A stretch of 11,371 nt of DNA from Anaerolineales bacterium (GTDB lineage Bacteria > Chloroflexota > Anaerolineae > Anaerolineales > VGOW01): the NCBI GenBank assembly GCA_919901875.1, contig CAKKQG010000129.1, positions 1-11,371 on the forward strand. Reading direction: 5' to 3'. This document shows, one piece after another, positions 1 through 6,253 of this stretch. The translations under genes and the position numbers were made by a program. The notes under the pieces were generated by a model that made no database searches, was not told where the DNA came from, and saw only the letters and a list, made by a program, of their open reading frames with translations. How positions within the stretch are numbered: position 1 is the first letter of the stretch; the number at the start of each line of letters is the position of its first letter.

Positions 1-1
1 T

Positions 2-29
2 GGGCAAGCGCAAGGCTTGCCCCTACCCC
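2..29. repeat. dispersed hairpin repeat, family A copy 1
   Basis: GGGCAAGC (2-9) pairs with GCTTGCCC (15-22) around a GCAAG loop and is followed by CCTACCCC. The same unit occurs inverted at 6141-6168, with 26 of 28 positions identical. The two differences fall on one base pair of the stem (G-C here, A-T there), so the stem is preserved. It is probably a small non-autonomous dispersed element. No coding sequence is visible around it. Confidence 0.7.
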
Positions 30-67
30 GTTTATTGAGAAGCCGCTCACGCAATACTCCGCAAGCG

Positions 68-154
68 CGTCATTGCGAGCGTTCTTCGCGAAGCAATCTC
101 AAACTCTGCCAACACGAGATTACTTCGCGCGAAAAACACGCGCTCGCAATGACG
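68..154. repeat. 87-bp imperfect palindrome with 14-bp perfect ends
   Basis: CGTCATTGCGAGCG (68-81) is the exact reverse complement of CGCTCGCAATGACG (141-154). Inside these ends, GAAGCAATCTC (90-100) matches the complement of 116-126 with one mismatch. The CGTCATTGCGAG and GAAGCAATCTC words resemble a REP/MITE-like palindrome that I recall from many bacterial genomes. No protein-coding role is supported. The stretch 1-241 as a whole holds only repeats. Confidence 0.75.
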
Positions 155-185
155 GTTAATCGTAAAAATGATTCTACTCCCTCCT

Positions 186-245
186 CTACGCAATACGAAA
201 TACGCAACACGCAATACGTATCACGCATCACCTTTCACGTCTCAC
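186..245 (+). repeat. degenerate tandem repeat, family B copy 1 (ACGCAATACG / TCACGCATCAC type)
   Basis: This is a run of 9-11 bp near-repeats built on ACGCAATACG and then TCACGCATCAC. Two blocks are identical to the family B copy inside the transglutaminase gene on the other strand: a 20-bp block (188-207 here, 5343-5362 there) and a 16-bp block (216-231 here, 5306-5321 there). The unit is free of stops in two plus-strand frames, which creates spurious ORFs here. It runs directly into the CATCCCCTT repeat at the 3' end of mobA. Confidence 0.8.
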
Positions 246-276
246 CCCTTCACCCCTTTCATCCCCTTCATCCTCT
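242..276. repeat. CATCCCCTT tandem repeat, mobA 3' copy (family C)
   Basis: Near-tandem units of TTCATCCCC and TTCACCCC overlap the 3' end of mobA and encode its last residues and stop. The 19-bp string TTCATCCCCTTCATCCTCT (258-276) recurs exactly and in the same orientation at 900-918, just upstream of mobA. Confidence 0.8.
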
Positions 277-865
277 CAAACTCCTCCGGCGTGTTCGCAT
301 TCATAAACGTCACCAACTCCGCATCAAACTTCCGAATCTCTTCCTCATCAATCCAACGCAGCTTTACGTCCTTGAAGAACGCGATCATTTTTAAATTATC
401 TTCGTCAATGCACTTGCGGATCGGGGCGAGACAGGCTTTGCTGTAAATGGCGCGCAAGGGCTCTGCCATGCCGCTCTTTTTCTTCTCACCATCGGGCGCG
501 GCAATTTTGGGGATGACGGCATCCGCTTCGGGGGCGAGCGAGATCATATAGCGCAGCAGATCACGATTCACAAAAGGCATGTCACACGCCAGAATCAATG
601 TGTAAGGGTGAGAGGCGGCGTCAATGGCGGTGTAGAGTCCGCCCAACGCACCCTTATCAGGAATTACATCGGTGAAGATCGGCAAGTTTAAAAATTTATA
701 TCCCTCAGGCGTGTTGGTGATCACGATCACTTCATCGCCAATATCTTTCACCTGAGCGATGATGTGTTCGATCATCGTCTTGCCTTCAATGGGCAACAAT
801 GCTTTGTCGGTTCCCATGCGGGATGACTTGCCACCGGAGAGAATTGCAATACTTGTCTTATTCAT
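242..865 (-). CDS. mobA: molybdenum cofactor guanylyltransferase MobA
   Basis: The 207-residue product resembles MobA, the cytoplasmic enzyme that transfers GMP from GTP to molybdopterin to give the guanine dinucleotide cofactor used by DMSO-reductase-family molybdoenzymes. Visible motifs are the nucleotide-binding LSGGKSSRMGTDKALL at residues 9-24, the GALGGL loop at 72-77, ACDMPF at 93-98 with the metal-binding Asp95, and a typical C-terminal FMNANTPEEF. Length fits the family (about 190-210). I chose the ATG at 865 because the reading frame further upstream (to 922) only translates a CATCCCCTT repeat as KGMKG-like residues. No clear Shine-Dalgarno sequence precedes it. The same repeat also forms the last ten codons and the TGA, giving an odd RMKGMKGVKG tail. 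It is the last of eight leftward genes, 72 bp after the propeller gene, so it may be co-transcribed or separate. Confidence 0.9.
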   Translation of the reverse strand: MNKTSIAILSGGKSSRMGTDKALLPIEGKTMIEHIIAQVKDIGDEVIVITNTPEGYKFLNLPIFTDVIPDKGALGGLYTAIDAASHPYTLILACDMPFVNRDLLRYMISLAPEADAVIPKIAAPDGEKKKSGMAEPLRAIYSKACLAPIRKCIDEDNLKMIAFFKDVKLRWIDEEEIRKFDAELVTFMNANTPEEFERMKGMKGVKG

Positions 866-870
866 AATCT

Positions 871-918
871 TGAAGGGGATGAAGGGGATGATCACCCCCT
901 TCATCCCCTTCATCCTCT
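871..918. repeat. CATCCCCTT palindromic repeat upstream of mobA (family C)
   Basis: TGAAGGGGATGAAGGGG (871-887) and CCCCTTCATCCCCTTCA (896-912) form a perfect 17-bp inverted repeat around an 8-nt loop. The right arm extends into the 19-bp direct repeat (900-918) that also occurs at 258-276. In an RNA read leftward, the hairpin would end 5 nt before the mobA start codon. This could influence translation, but that is inference only. No U-tract follows it, so it is not a standard terminator. Confidence 0.8.
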
Positions 919-937
919 TCACCCTTTCACTATTGAA

Positions 938-2053
938 TCATTTCCCTATCCCCAACTTCATCACCGTCGTGCGCGCGGCGATCCACAATTCGTTTTGATC
1001 GCTGAACACCATATCGTACGGCGTGCCGCGCGAGAGCGTAAACTTATCAATAAATTTTCCGTCGGCGTCAAACACCTGAATGCCTTTGCTGTCGCTGGCG
1101 AACACTCGCCCTTTGCTATCCACCGCCAGGCAATTCAAAAACAAGAACTGTCCATCCTGCGAACCGCGCGAGCCGATGGTCGCCGCGCGCGTGCCGTCGG
1201 GCGCATACTTCACGATCATGTCGCTCAACACGCTCCACACATAAATGTTGCCTTGCTTATCCGTCGCCACACGCATGGTCAGGTCGGCTGAACCTTTTAC
1301 AGAACTGATCGCTTTATTGATCGTCAGCCGCAACACATCACCGGCGTCGAACACCAGCACATCATCATTTAAATTTGCGCCGTACCACGACGCCACAAAA
1401 CCGCCATCGGGTAGTGTCGCCACATCACGAAAGCCGCGCGCATAATTCACTTTGCTCAAGGCCTTGCCCGTCGCGTCGTAACGCGCGAGTTCGCTGCCCT
1501 GCGCCACATAAATAATTCCATTGCGATCTACTGCCATTCCCGTCACCGGCAAACTCGAGTCCGGCACGCTCCACGTAGTCGTGATCGTCCCCAACATATT
1601 GAGCGACATGATTCGCCCATCTTGATACTCACTCACCACCGCGCGCCCCATTCCATCCACGCCGATGAAGCGCACATCTTTAAAGTTGCCGCTCACGGAA
1701 ATAATGGAAGAGACGAATCCCGGTGTTGCCGTCATTGCGGCGGCAACTGTGCGCGTCGGGGCAGCCGTGATCGGCGTGCGCGACGGACCCGGGGTGAGGC
1801 TCGGTACACGGGTGCGCGTCGGAGTCCGCGTCACCGTTGGTTCGGGAGTCAATAAATCCGCCAGCTGGGGTTCGATCTCAATTTGCCAAAAATCATATAC
1901 CTGCCCTTGTAATTCTGGCGAGAGCAAATAGAGTGTCAACGCGCACATCATGCCCAATGGCAAAATCAACAGTATGAAAATACGCAGCAAACAACTGTTG
2001 GCTGACCAATTGGGTTCTTCTTGAAAGGGGGAGGGAGAATTGAGAGGGTTCAT
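938..2053 (-). CDS. membrane-anchored NHL/SMP-30-like beta-propeller protein
   Basis: The 371-residue product has a short cytoplasmic N-terminus and one hydrophobic segment at about 23-45 (LLRIFILLILPLGMM...). A Thr/Pro/Arg-rich linker at about 68-110 (e.g. TRTPTRTRVPSLTPGPS) follows, then repeated blades to the C-terminus. The blades read like NHL/SMP-30 repeats: MAVDRNGIIYVAQGSELARYDATG, VATDKQGNIYVWS, LAVDSKGRVFASDSKGIQVFDADG and YDMVFSDQNELWIAA. It is probably an extracytoplasmic binding or scaffolding domain on a flexible stalk; no ligand or enzymatic activity can be read from the sequence. The ATG at 2053 forms an ATGA overlap with the stop of the methyltransferase gene, so I prefer it to an in-frame GTG at 2077. 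The Thr/Pro stalk is typical of Chloroflexota surface proteins. Confidence 0.75.
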   Translation of the reverse strand: MNPLNSPSPFQEEPNWSANSCLLRIFILLILPLGMMCALTLYLLSPELQGQVYDFWQIEIEPQLADLLTPEPTVTRTPTRTRVPSLTPGPSRTPITAAPTRTVAAAMTATPGFVSSIISVSGNFKDVRFIGVDGMGRAVVSEYQDGRIMSLNMLGTITTTWSVPDSSLPVTGMAVDRNGIIYVAQGSELARYDATGKALSKVNYARGFRDVATLPDGGFVASWYGANLNDDVLVFDAGDVLRLTINKAISSVKGSADLTMRVATDKQGNIYVWSVLSDMIVKYAPDGTRAATIGSRGSQDGQFLFLNCLAVDSKGRVFASDSKGIQVFDADGKFIDKFTLSRGTPYDMVFSDQNELWIAARTTVMKLGIGK

Positions 2054-2553
2054 GGTTGATCGAATGGCGGCGTCCACGCCGTGAGTCGCGGCAGCCAGCG
2101 CGGCACATTTTCTTTATACAGTTTGTAGTCATCCCCGAATCGTTTTTCAAGTCCGGGTTCTTCAAAAAACGGAATGTAGATCATATTGAGCAAAAGAAAA
2201 AAGAGAAGCCAAAGAAGAAGAGGATACGATGTGAAGAGTCTCACCTCGCCCAATAATACACACAGCACGCCGCTGATCATCGGGTTGCGGACGTGGCGAT
2301 AGATGCCGCGCACGACGAGTTTTTGCGTGGGCATCCACGGGGCGAGCGTGCCTTCCCCCACCGTGACGAAGAGCGAGAGGGTGTGAACCATCAACGCCAG
2401 CCCCAGCGCAATAAAACCAAAGCCGACAATGAACGAAGCGATTGAAACACTGGTGAGGAATCCTGTGCGAGAGAGAATGAGGATCGGGATGACGACGATC
2501 ACCATGAAGGGGAGAGAGAGGATGGCAAGGAAGTGGCGAAGCATCTGGAGCAT
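2050..2553 (-). CDS. isoprenylcysteine carboxyl methyltransferase (ICMT/PEMT) family membrane protein
   Basis: The 167-residue integral membrane protein has about four hydrophobic segments (around 8-28, 34-63, 91-103, 109-130). It carries the signature of the ICMT/phospholipid-methyltransferase superfamily: GTLAPW at 68-73, VVRGIYRHVRNPMI at 80-93, and EEPGLEKRFGDDYKLY at 131-146 followed by VPRWLPR. In this superfamily the RHxRNP region and the acidic EExxLxxxFGxxY stretch bind S-adenosylmethionine. The bacterial methyl acceptor is usually unknown and cannot be inferred here. The ATG at 2553 lies 3 bp after the preceding stop and has a GGGGAG ribosome-binding site. Its TGA overlaps the next ATG as ATGA, which indicates an operon with the propeller protein. 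Confidence 0.85.
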   Translation of the reverse strand: MLQMLRHFLAILSLPFMVIVVIPILILSRTGFLTSVSIASFIVGFGFIALGLALMVHTLSLFVTVGEGTLAPWMPTQKLVVRGIYRHVRNPMISGVLCVLLGEVRLFTSYPLLLWLLFFLLLNMIYIPFFEEPGLEKRFGDDYKLYKENVPRWLPRLTAWTPPFDQP

Positions 2554-2556
2554 GGA

Positions 2557-3036
2557 TCACTCCCCAGCCCATTCGTCAAGAGCTATATGCAACCAGTAGT
2601 CAATGGCTATATACCCTCGTCGGGCGCCTATCCACGCGACCGCCCCATAGATCAAACCGAGGGTCGGATAGCCGCACAACGCGATGAGCCCCCACGAACT
2701 CCAAGAGATCAACGAGACGATGCCGCCGCCCATGAGACACACGATCACTGAAGCGGGGATGAACATGAACGACCCGGGCAGTGTCGTGGATTTGAGAATC
2801 GAATCGCTCGGTGATGCCGTCTTGCGCGTGATAGCCTTCTTCATCATCAAATGCCAGCCCAAATTCAACAGCGCAATCCCCCACCACGCCGCAAGTCCGG
2901 CAAAAAAACTTAACGGCAAAATGGCGAAGCCTACCAACGCCGCCCCAGCCGATGATGGCGCGGCGATCAACGCCAGAACTAAACCAACTCCCGCGCCGCC
3001 GAACAACAGAACAAGGTTTGTAATGAATTGTTTCAT
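2557..3036 (-). CDS. hypothetical four-helix membrane protein
   Basis: I do not recognise a named family for this 159-residue product. Hydrophobic stretches lie at about 5-27, 31-62, 88-107 and 110-135, which fits four membrane helices. A polar, Lys/Thr/Ser-rich loop (MMKKAITRKTASPSDSIL) separates the two halves, and an acidic end (IALDEWAGE) closes the protein. The SFMFIPAS and CGYPTLGLIYGAVAW stretches look family-specific. The start is the ATG at 3036, which overlaps the stop of the upstream cyclase-family gene as ATGA. No Shine-Dalgarno sequence is visible, so translation probably depends on coupling. It sits between a cyclase-family gene and a methyltransferase-like gene, but that does not identify its job. 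Confidence 0.75.
   Translation of the reverse strand: MKQFITNLVLLFGGAGVGLVLALIAAPSSAGAALVGFAILPLSFFAGLAAWWGIALLNLGWHLMMKKAITRKTASPSDSILKSTTLPGSFMFIPASVIVCLMGGGIVSLISWSSWGLIALCGYPTLGLIYGAVAWIGARRGYIAIDYWLHIALDEWAGE
2560..2565 (-). promoter_or_regulatory. ribosome-binding site of the ICMT-family gene
   Basis: Read leftward this is GGGGAG, six bases before the ATG at 2553 and directly beside the TGA of the preceding gene. It supports that start and tight operon packing. Confidence 0.6.
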
Positions 3037-3692
3037 GGCGTGATGGCAAACGCTCGTATCGGGAACGTCCCGAACCCTTTCACCTTCACCGGCACGGCAA
3101 AGAAACGAAAATCACGATTCGGAATCTGCGCCAAGCCCGTTAGATGTTCCACAATCGGAATCTCGTTGCCCAACAGAGTCGAGTGAACGGGGCGCGTGCC
3201 GTCGGTGGTGTCGTCAATGTTGTAGGTATCAATGCCGACGATCTTCACGCCTTGATCGGTTAAATACTCCGCCGCATCTTTGGTGAGGAAAGGATGCCCT
3301 TCAAAATATTGATCGGTGCGCCAGTGCTGTGACCATTCGGTATGAACCAACACCGCTTTGCCTCTCACGTTCACCTCTTTAAACGCTTCGCGCGTGATGC
3401 CGCGACTCTTTCGATCTACAACGTGAACCAGCACGCCTTCGAGATCGGCAAGCGACGTGAGAGGCAGTTCGGATAAATCTTTGCCATGCGCATAACGGTG
3501 AAAGGGCGAATCAATATACGTTCCCGTGTTCGCCACCATTTCGATCTTGCCAATGTTGAACTCCACGCCTTCGGCATAATGCTGGCGCGACTCTTCGCGG
3601 CTAAGGTAATCGCAGATGATCGGCGCGGGCAGACCTTTGTAAGTGATCATGCCATGTTCAACGGTGTGAGAGAGGTCGAGGAGGGTAGGCAT
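3033..3692 (-). CDS. cyclase family protein (kynurenine formamidase-like fold)
   Basis: The 219-residue protein matches the bacterial cyclase/KynB-type family, metal-dependent amide or ester hydrolases. Features are LDLSHTVEHGM near the N-terminus, VANTGTYIDSPFHRYAHG at about 53-70, and the distal VHSTLLGNEIPIVEHLTGL segment with its His and Glu. The family's usual HxGTHxDxPxH metal motif reads NTGTYIDSPFH here. Two expected histidines are Asn55 and Tyr59, while Asp61 and His65 remain. This suggests the variant subfamily rather than a true kynurenine formamidase, so no substrate is assigned. I chose the ATG at 3692, eleven codons inside the longest frame, because the upstream GTG at 3725 lies in a dispersed hairpin repeat. 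A weak AAAAGG precedes it. The stop overlaps the next start as ATGA. Confidence 0.85.
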   Translation of the reverse strand: MPTLLDLSHTVEHGMITYKGLPAPIICDYLSREESRQHYAEGVEFNIGKIEMVANTGTYIDSPFHRYAHGKDLSELPLTSLADLEGVLVHVVDRKSRGITREAFKEVNVRGKAVLVHTEWSQHWRTDQYFEGHPFLTKDAAEYLTDQGVKIVGIDTYNIDDTTDGTRPVHSTLLGNEIPIVEHLTGLAQIPNRDFRFFAVPVKVKGFGTFPIRAFAITP

Positions 3693-3712
3693 TGAGAAAC
3701 CTTTTGGGAAAA

Positions 3713-3785
3713 TGTAGAGACGCACCGTTGGCGCGTCTTAGGAATCATATCATCAAATGGAGACGACCCAACGGGTCGTCTCTAC
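3713..3785. repeat. pair of GAGACG hairpin repeats (family D copies 1 and 2)
   Basis: Copy 1 (3713-3739) starts TGTAGAGACGC and ends GCGTCTT, an imperfect hairpin. Copy 2 has GAGACGACCC (3760-3769) and GGGTCGTCTC (3773-3782) around AAC, a perfect 10-bp stem, followed by TAC. A third copy lies inside the DUF58 gene at 7133-7158. Copy 2 supplies the TAG stop of the transglutaminase gene (3782-3784). There is no T-run after either hairpin on either strand, so a terminator role is doubtful. Confidence 0.75.
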
Positions 3786-6061
3786 GTTTTACGTTTGAAC
3801 CACGCTTTCGCTTTTGCGATCAACGATTCGTCCGGCGGTGCGGGGCGATAGGCGGCGATGTCAACCGCGTTGGCAAGATCAAGAAGTTCGGGATGACTGT
3901 GCGCGTGTTCTTGCACGGTTTGAGTCGGGGCGCGTTTTGTTTTTAATTTTCGTTGTGCGTTGCGATAAACATCAAAAACAATTTTGCGCGCCGGGTTGGT
4001 GTGCCAGCGTTTGGGTTGGCGTGAACGCCACCACTGAAAAAGTCGGTAACAGGCGATGACGGTGACGGTTATCGCGGCAATGAGGGTGAGAGTAAAGATC
4101 GGAGTCAACGCGGCGTTAAAAAAATTGGTGCCGGCGTCCATTACCGATCCCAATGGCAGTCCCGAAAAATCGAAGCCCTGTGTTAAATCAGAAAATATCC
4201 AGGTCTTGATCGGACCCGTGCGCGGATCGCCGACCCAACCCGGAGTCGGATCAAACGCGACCCAACCGTGTTCGGGAAAATAAACTTCGACCCAAGCATG
4301 GGCGTCGCTGGCGCGCACTTCGTAGTAACCGGTGACAGCGTTGTAGTAGCCACTGCCAAACCCGGCGGCGAGCCGCGCTGGCACACCGAGTTCGCGCAGC
4401 ATCACGACGAGCGCGGTCACATACTGTTCGCACACGCCGCGTTTGTCCACAAACAAAAATTGATCAACGGCTTCGGTGTTCGGCGCTTGCGGCGGCGGAA
4501 AATAATCGTAGGGGTAAGTGCGCTTAATATAATTGGTGAGTATCAGCGCTTTGTCGTAATTTGTTTTTGCGTCGCGCGTAAGTTGATGAGCGAGAGCGCG
4601 GACACGAGGCGAGATGTTTTGAGGAAGTTGTAAATGGAGATCGGAGATTGGAGATTGGTAATTGGTGGAGTCGGCGCGGAGATCATCTGCCGAAAAATCT
4701 TGACGGATGGAGACGACGGAATAAACGTATCCGGCGTTCAGCGATTCTCCCACGCGGATGCCGCCACTTTGATCGACGCCCACCTCATTCGCCGAGATGT
4801 AAAGCTCCTTCGGCGCGCCGCCAACAAAAATTAAATTGGGCATGGGACGGGCGATGTAAAACGATTGCACAAAAGTTTCGCCTTGCAAGTTACGGTTAAA
4901 ACCAAAAAATGATTCGTTGGGGCGGCGGCGAATCGTGGTCACTTGACCGGCATTCGATTGAGTCCAGGTGCGCCCATCGTAAAAATCAAAAGCGTGACTG
5001 CGCCAATAACTTGCGGCAGGACTCTGCACATACATCATGATCGTATCATCCAGCCCGCCGCGATAACTGAGATCGAGTCGTGAATCGAATCCGTAATAGT
5101 ATTCGCCCTTCTCGCTCGACATGCCTTGTATCTGCACCAACGGCAGCGCCGGGTTCACGATCTGCGCCGACGGACTTTTGCGAATCGGCAGTGTGAGCGA
5201 GATGGGCATGAAGATCGGGCGCGAGGCGAAGTGAGGGGTGAAGATGAAAATTGCAACGGAAGCGAAAATGATCAACGGGGAGACGGAATACGTAATACGT
5301 GATGCGTGATGCGTGATACGTGACCCGAAGGGGTGAAGTATATTGCGTATTTCGTATTGCGTATCGGTTTTGAGGATAACGGGATTATCTTTTACGCCGT
5401 CTTCCGAGTCGGCGACCCAGAGGAGGGCAAGGGCAATGGCGAGGAAGGTGATGAGGAAGATTCCGTAGAAGACATCTCGACTCAGTGTCGCCGCCACATA
5501 CAAATTGATCAACCCCATGCCGAGTCCGGAATAGAGATTGAGTCGGCTGAAGAGTTCCCACGAGACGACTGCCATCGCCAACATCGCCAGCTGCGCCTGC
5601 GGATACGGCTGCCCGATGAACAACCCGGCACACATCCACACGAAAGCGAGATGCAAACTAAAAAAGGCGATCACGCGAACATACCGTTGAGGCTTGCCGC
5701 GCGCCAAATACGAATGACGATGACCGAAGACGAGCAAGAGAATCGTCATCAGCGTGACGAACCAAAGTCCTGTGACGTAAGCCAGCGAGATTGTGCCAAC
5801 CACTTGCGCCGCAAACGTCAGTGCGCGAATGCGGATCGATTCTTCCGGCTCGCGGCGAAAACGTTTGCTCTGTGTAAACTTAATTTGCAAACGCGGGATG
5901 TACCACAATACAAAGGCGGCAACGAAGAAGACAAATGATATGAGGAAGCTGATCGGACGACGAAGGAAGATCGCCGCGCCGAAGTACGCCACGCTAAACA
6001 AGGCGAAGAACGCAGCGAGCGAGTAACAAATGAGGCGGATGGTGAGGGTGTAGAGGTTCAC
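3782..6061 (-). CDS. TgpA-like transmembrane transglutaminase-domain protein
   Basis: The 759-residue protein has a multi-helix N-terminal membrane domain (helices from about residue 8 to 220 plus one near 262-280). An extracytoplasmic region follows, with a transglutaminase-like core at about 490-610, then a further helix at about 645-668 and a C-terminal cytoplasmic tail like DUF4129. The Cys-His-Asp triad is complete: Cys544 in KRGVCEQY, His588 in [12 protein letters not shown] and Asp604 in FDPTPGW. Family members partner with MoxR and DUF58 proteins, and TgpA of Pseudomonas is an envelope protein; the substrate is unknown. The start is a GTG at 6061 with only weak ribosome-binding sequence. 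Two repeat units are translated in frame: residues about 233-262 (TQYEIRN...[11 protein letters not shown]), in the loop between membrane segments, and about 465-477 ([10 protein letters not shown]). The stop codon lies in a GAGACG hairpin repeat. Confidence 0.92.
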   Translation of the reverse strand: MNLYTLTIRLICYSLAAFFALFSVAYFGAAIFLRRPISFLISFVFFVAAFVLWYIPRLQIKFTQSKRFRREPEESIRIRALTFAAQVVGTISLAYVTGLWFVTLMTILLLVFGHRHSYLARGKPQRYVRVIAFFSLHLAFVWMCAGLFIGQPYPQAQLAMLAMAVVSWELFSRLNLYSGLGMGLINLYVAATLSRDVFYGIFLITFLAIALALLWVADSEDGVKDNPVILKTDTQYEIRNILHPFGSRITHHASRITYSVSPLIIFASVAIFIFTPHFASRPIFMPISLTLPIRKSPSAQIVNPALPLVQIQGMSSEKGEYYYGFDSRLDLSYRGGLDDTIMMYVQSPAASYWRSHAFDFYDGRTWTQSNAGQVTTIRRRPNESFFGFNRNLQGETFVQSFYIARPMPNLIFVGGAPKELYISANEVGVDQSGGIRVGESLNAGYVYSVVSIRQDFSADDLRADSTNYQSPISDLHLQLPQNISPRVRALAHQLTRDAKTNYDKALILTNYIKRTYPYDYFPPPQAPNTEAVDQFLFVDKRGVCEQYVTALVVMLRELGVPARLAAGFGSGYYNAVTGYYEVRASDAHAWVEVYFPEHGWVAFDPTPGWVGDPRTGPIKTWIFSDLTQGFDFSGLPLGSVMDAGTNFFNAALTPIFTLTLIAAITVTVIACYRLFQWWRSRQPKRWHTNPARKIVFDVYRNAQRKLKTKRAPTQTVQEHAHSHPELLDLANAVDIAAYRPAPPDESLIAKAKAWFKRKT
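4632..4668 (-). repeat. CAATCTCC tandem repeat inside the transglutaminase gene (family E)
   Basis: Read leftward, it contains CCAATTACCAATCTCCAATC and then TCCGATCTCC, near-repeats of CAATCTC and CAATTAC. It is translated in frame as [10 protein letters not shown] in the extracytoplasmic part just before the transglutaminase core. The surrounding protein continues normally, so the repeat is tolerated as a loop. Confidence 0.6.
5286..5362 (-). repeat. family B copy 2, in frame inside the transglutaminase gene
   Basis: This is the reverse-strand equivalent of the degenerate repeat at 186-245. It shares a 20-bp identical block (5343-5362) and a 16-bp identical block (5306-5321). It is read as TQYEIRN and [11 protein letters not shown], flanking a short HPFG stretch, and falls between hydrophobic segments of the membrane domain without breaking the frame. 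Confidence 0.8.
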
Positions 6062-6076
6062 TTGAACAAAACCCTT

Positions 6077-6253
6077 GAACGCTGATGGCGTTGATCAACG
6101 CTGAAAGACGCTGGCATAAAAACTTTCGTATCTTCTAACTGGGGTAGGGACAAGCCTTGCGCTTGTCCAACGGGGCGACCGCAAGGGTGCGCCCCTACAT
6201 TTTGAGAAGATACCTTCAGCGAAACTCAGCGCACCGCAGCGTATTCAGCGTTC
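6077..6253. repeat. composite nested inverted repeat between the DUF58 and transglutaminase genes
   Basis: The 164-bp gap (6062-6225) consists almost wholly of repeats arranged as nested inverted pairs. The outer pair is the GAACGCTGA family (family F), at 6077-6115 and inverted at 6215-6253. The middle pair is GTATCTTCT (6128-6136) with AGAAGATAC (6205-6213). The inner pair is GTAGGG (6144-6149) with CCCTAC (6193-6198), enclosing the family A hairpin (6148-6168) and a second GGGGCG/CGCCCC hairpin (6172-6195). The right end supplies the last codons and the TGA of the DUF58 gene (6226-6228). No ribosome-binding site or promoter stands out. Confidence 0.7.

Noticed and set aside
186..245. CRISPR array or regular tandem repeat
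   Set aside because: The units are 9-11 bp, degenerate and contiguous, with no spacers of constant length.
17..446. Two overlapping plus-strand open frames of 125 and 92 codons at the left end
   Set aside because: They are made of palindromic and degenerate repeats and the antisense of mobA. They show low-complexity residues, no family motif and no ribosome-binding site.
866..922. A longer MobA start at 922
   Set aside because: The extra 19 codons only translate the CATCCCCTT palindrome. The nucleotide-binding motif begins, as usual, just after the Met encoded at 865.
3760..3785. Hairpin at the end of the transglutaminase gene as a Rho-independent terminator
   Set aside because: No T-run follows on the leftward strand, and the hairpin belongs to a dispersed family that also occurs inside a coding sequence.
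5333..5938. A 201-codon plus-strand open frame opposite the transglutaminase gene
   Set aside because: It is fully antisense to a gene with clear membrane segments and motifs. Its Asp/Glu/Arg/His-rich composition is typical of a shadow frame.
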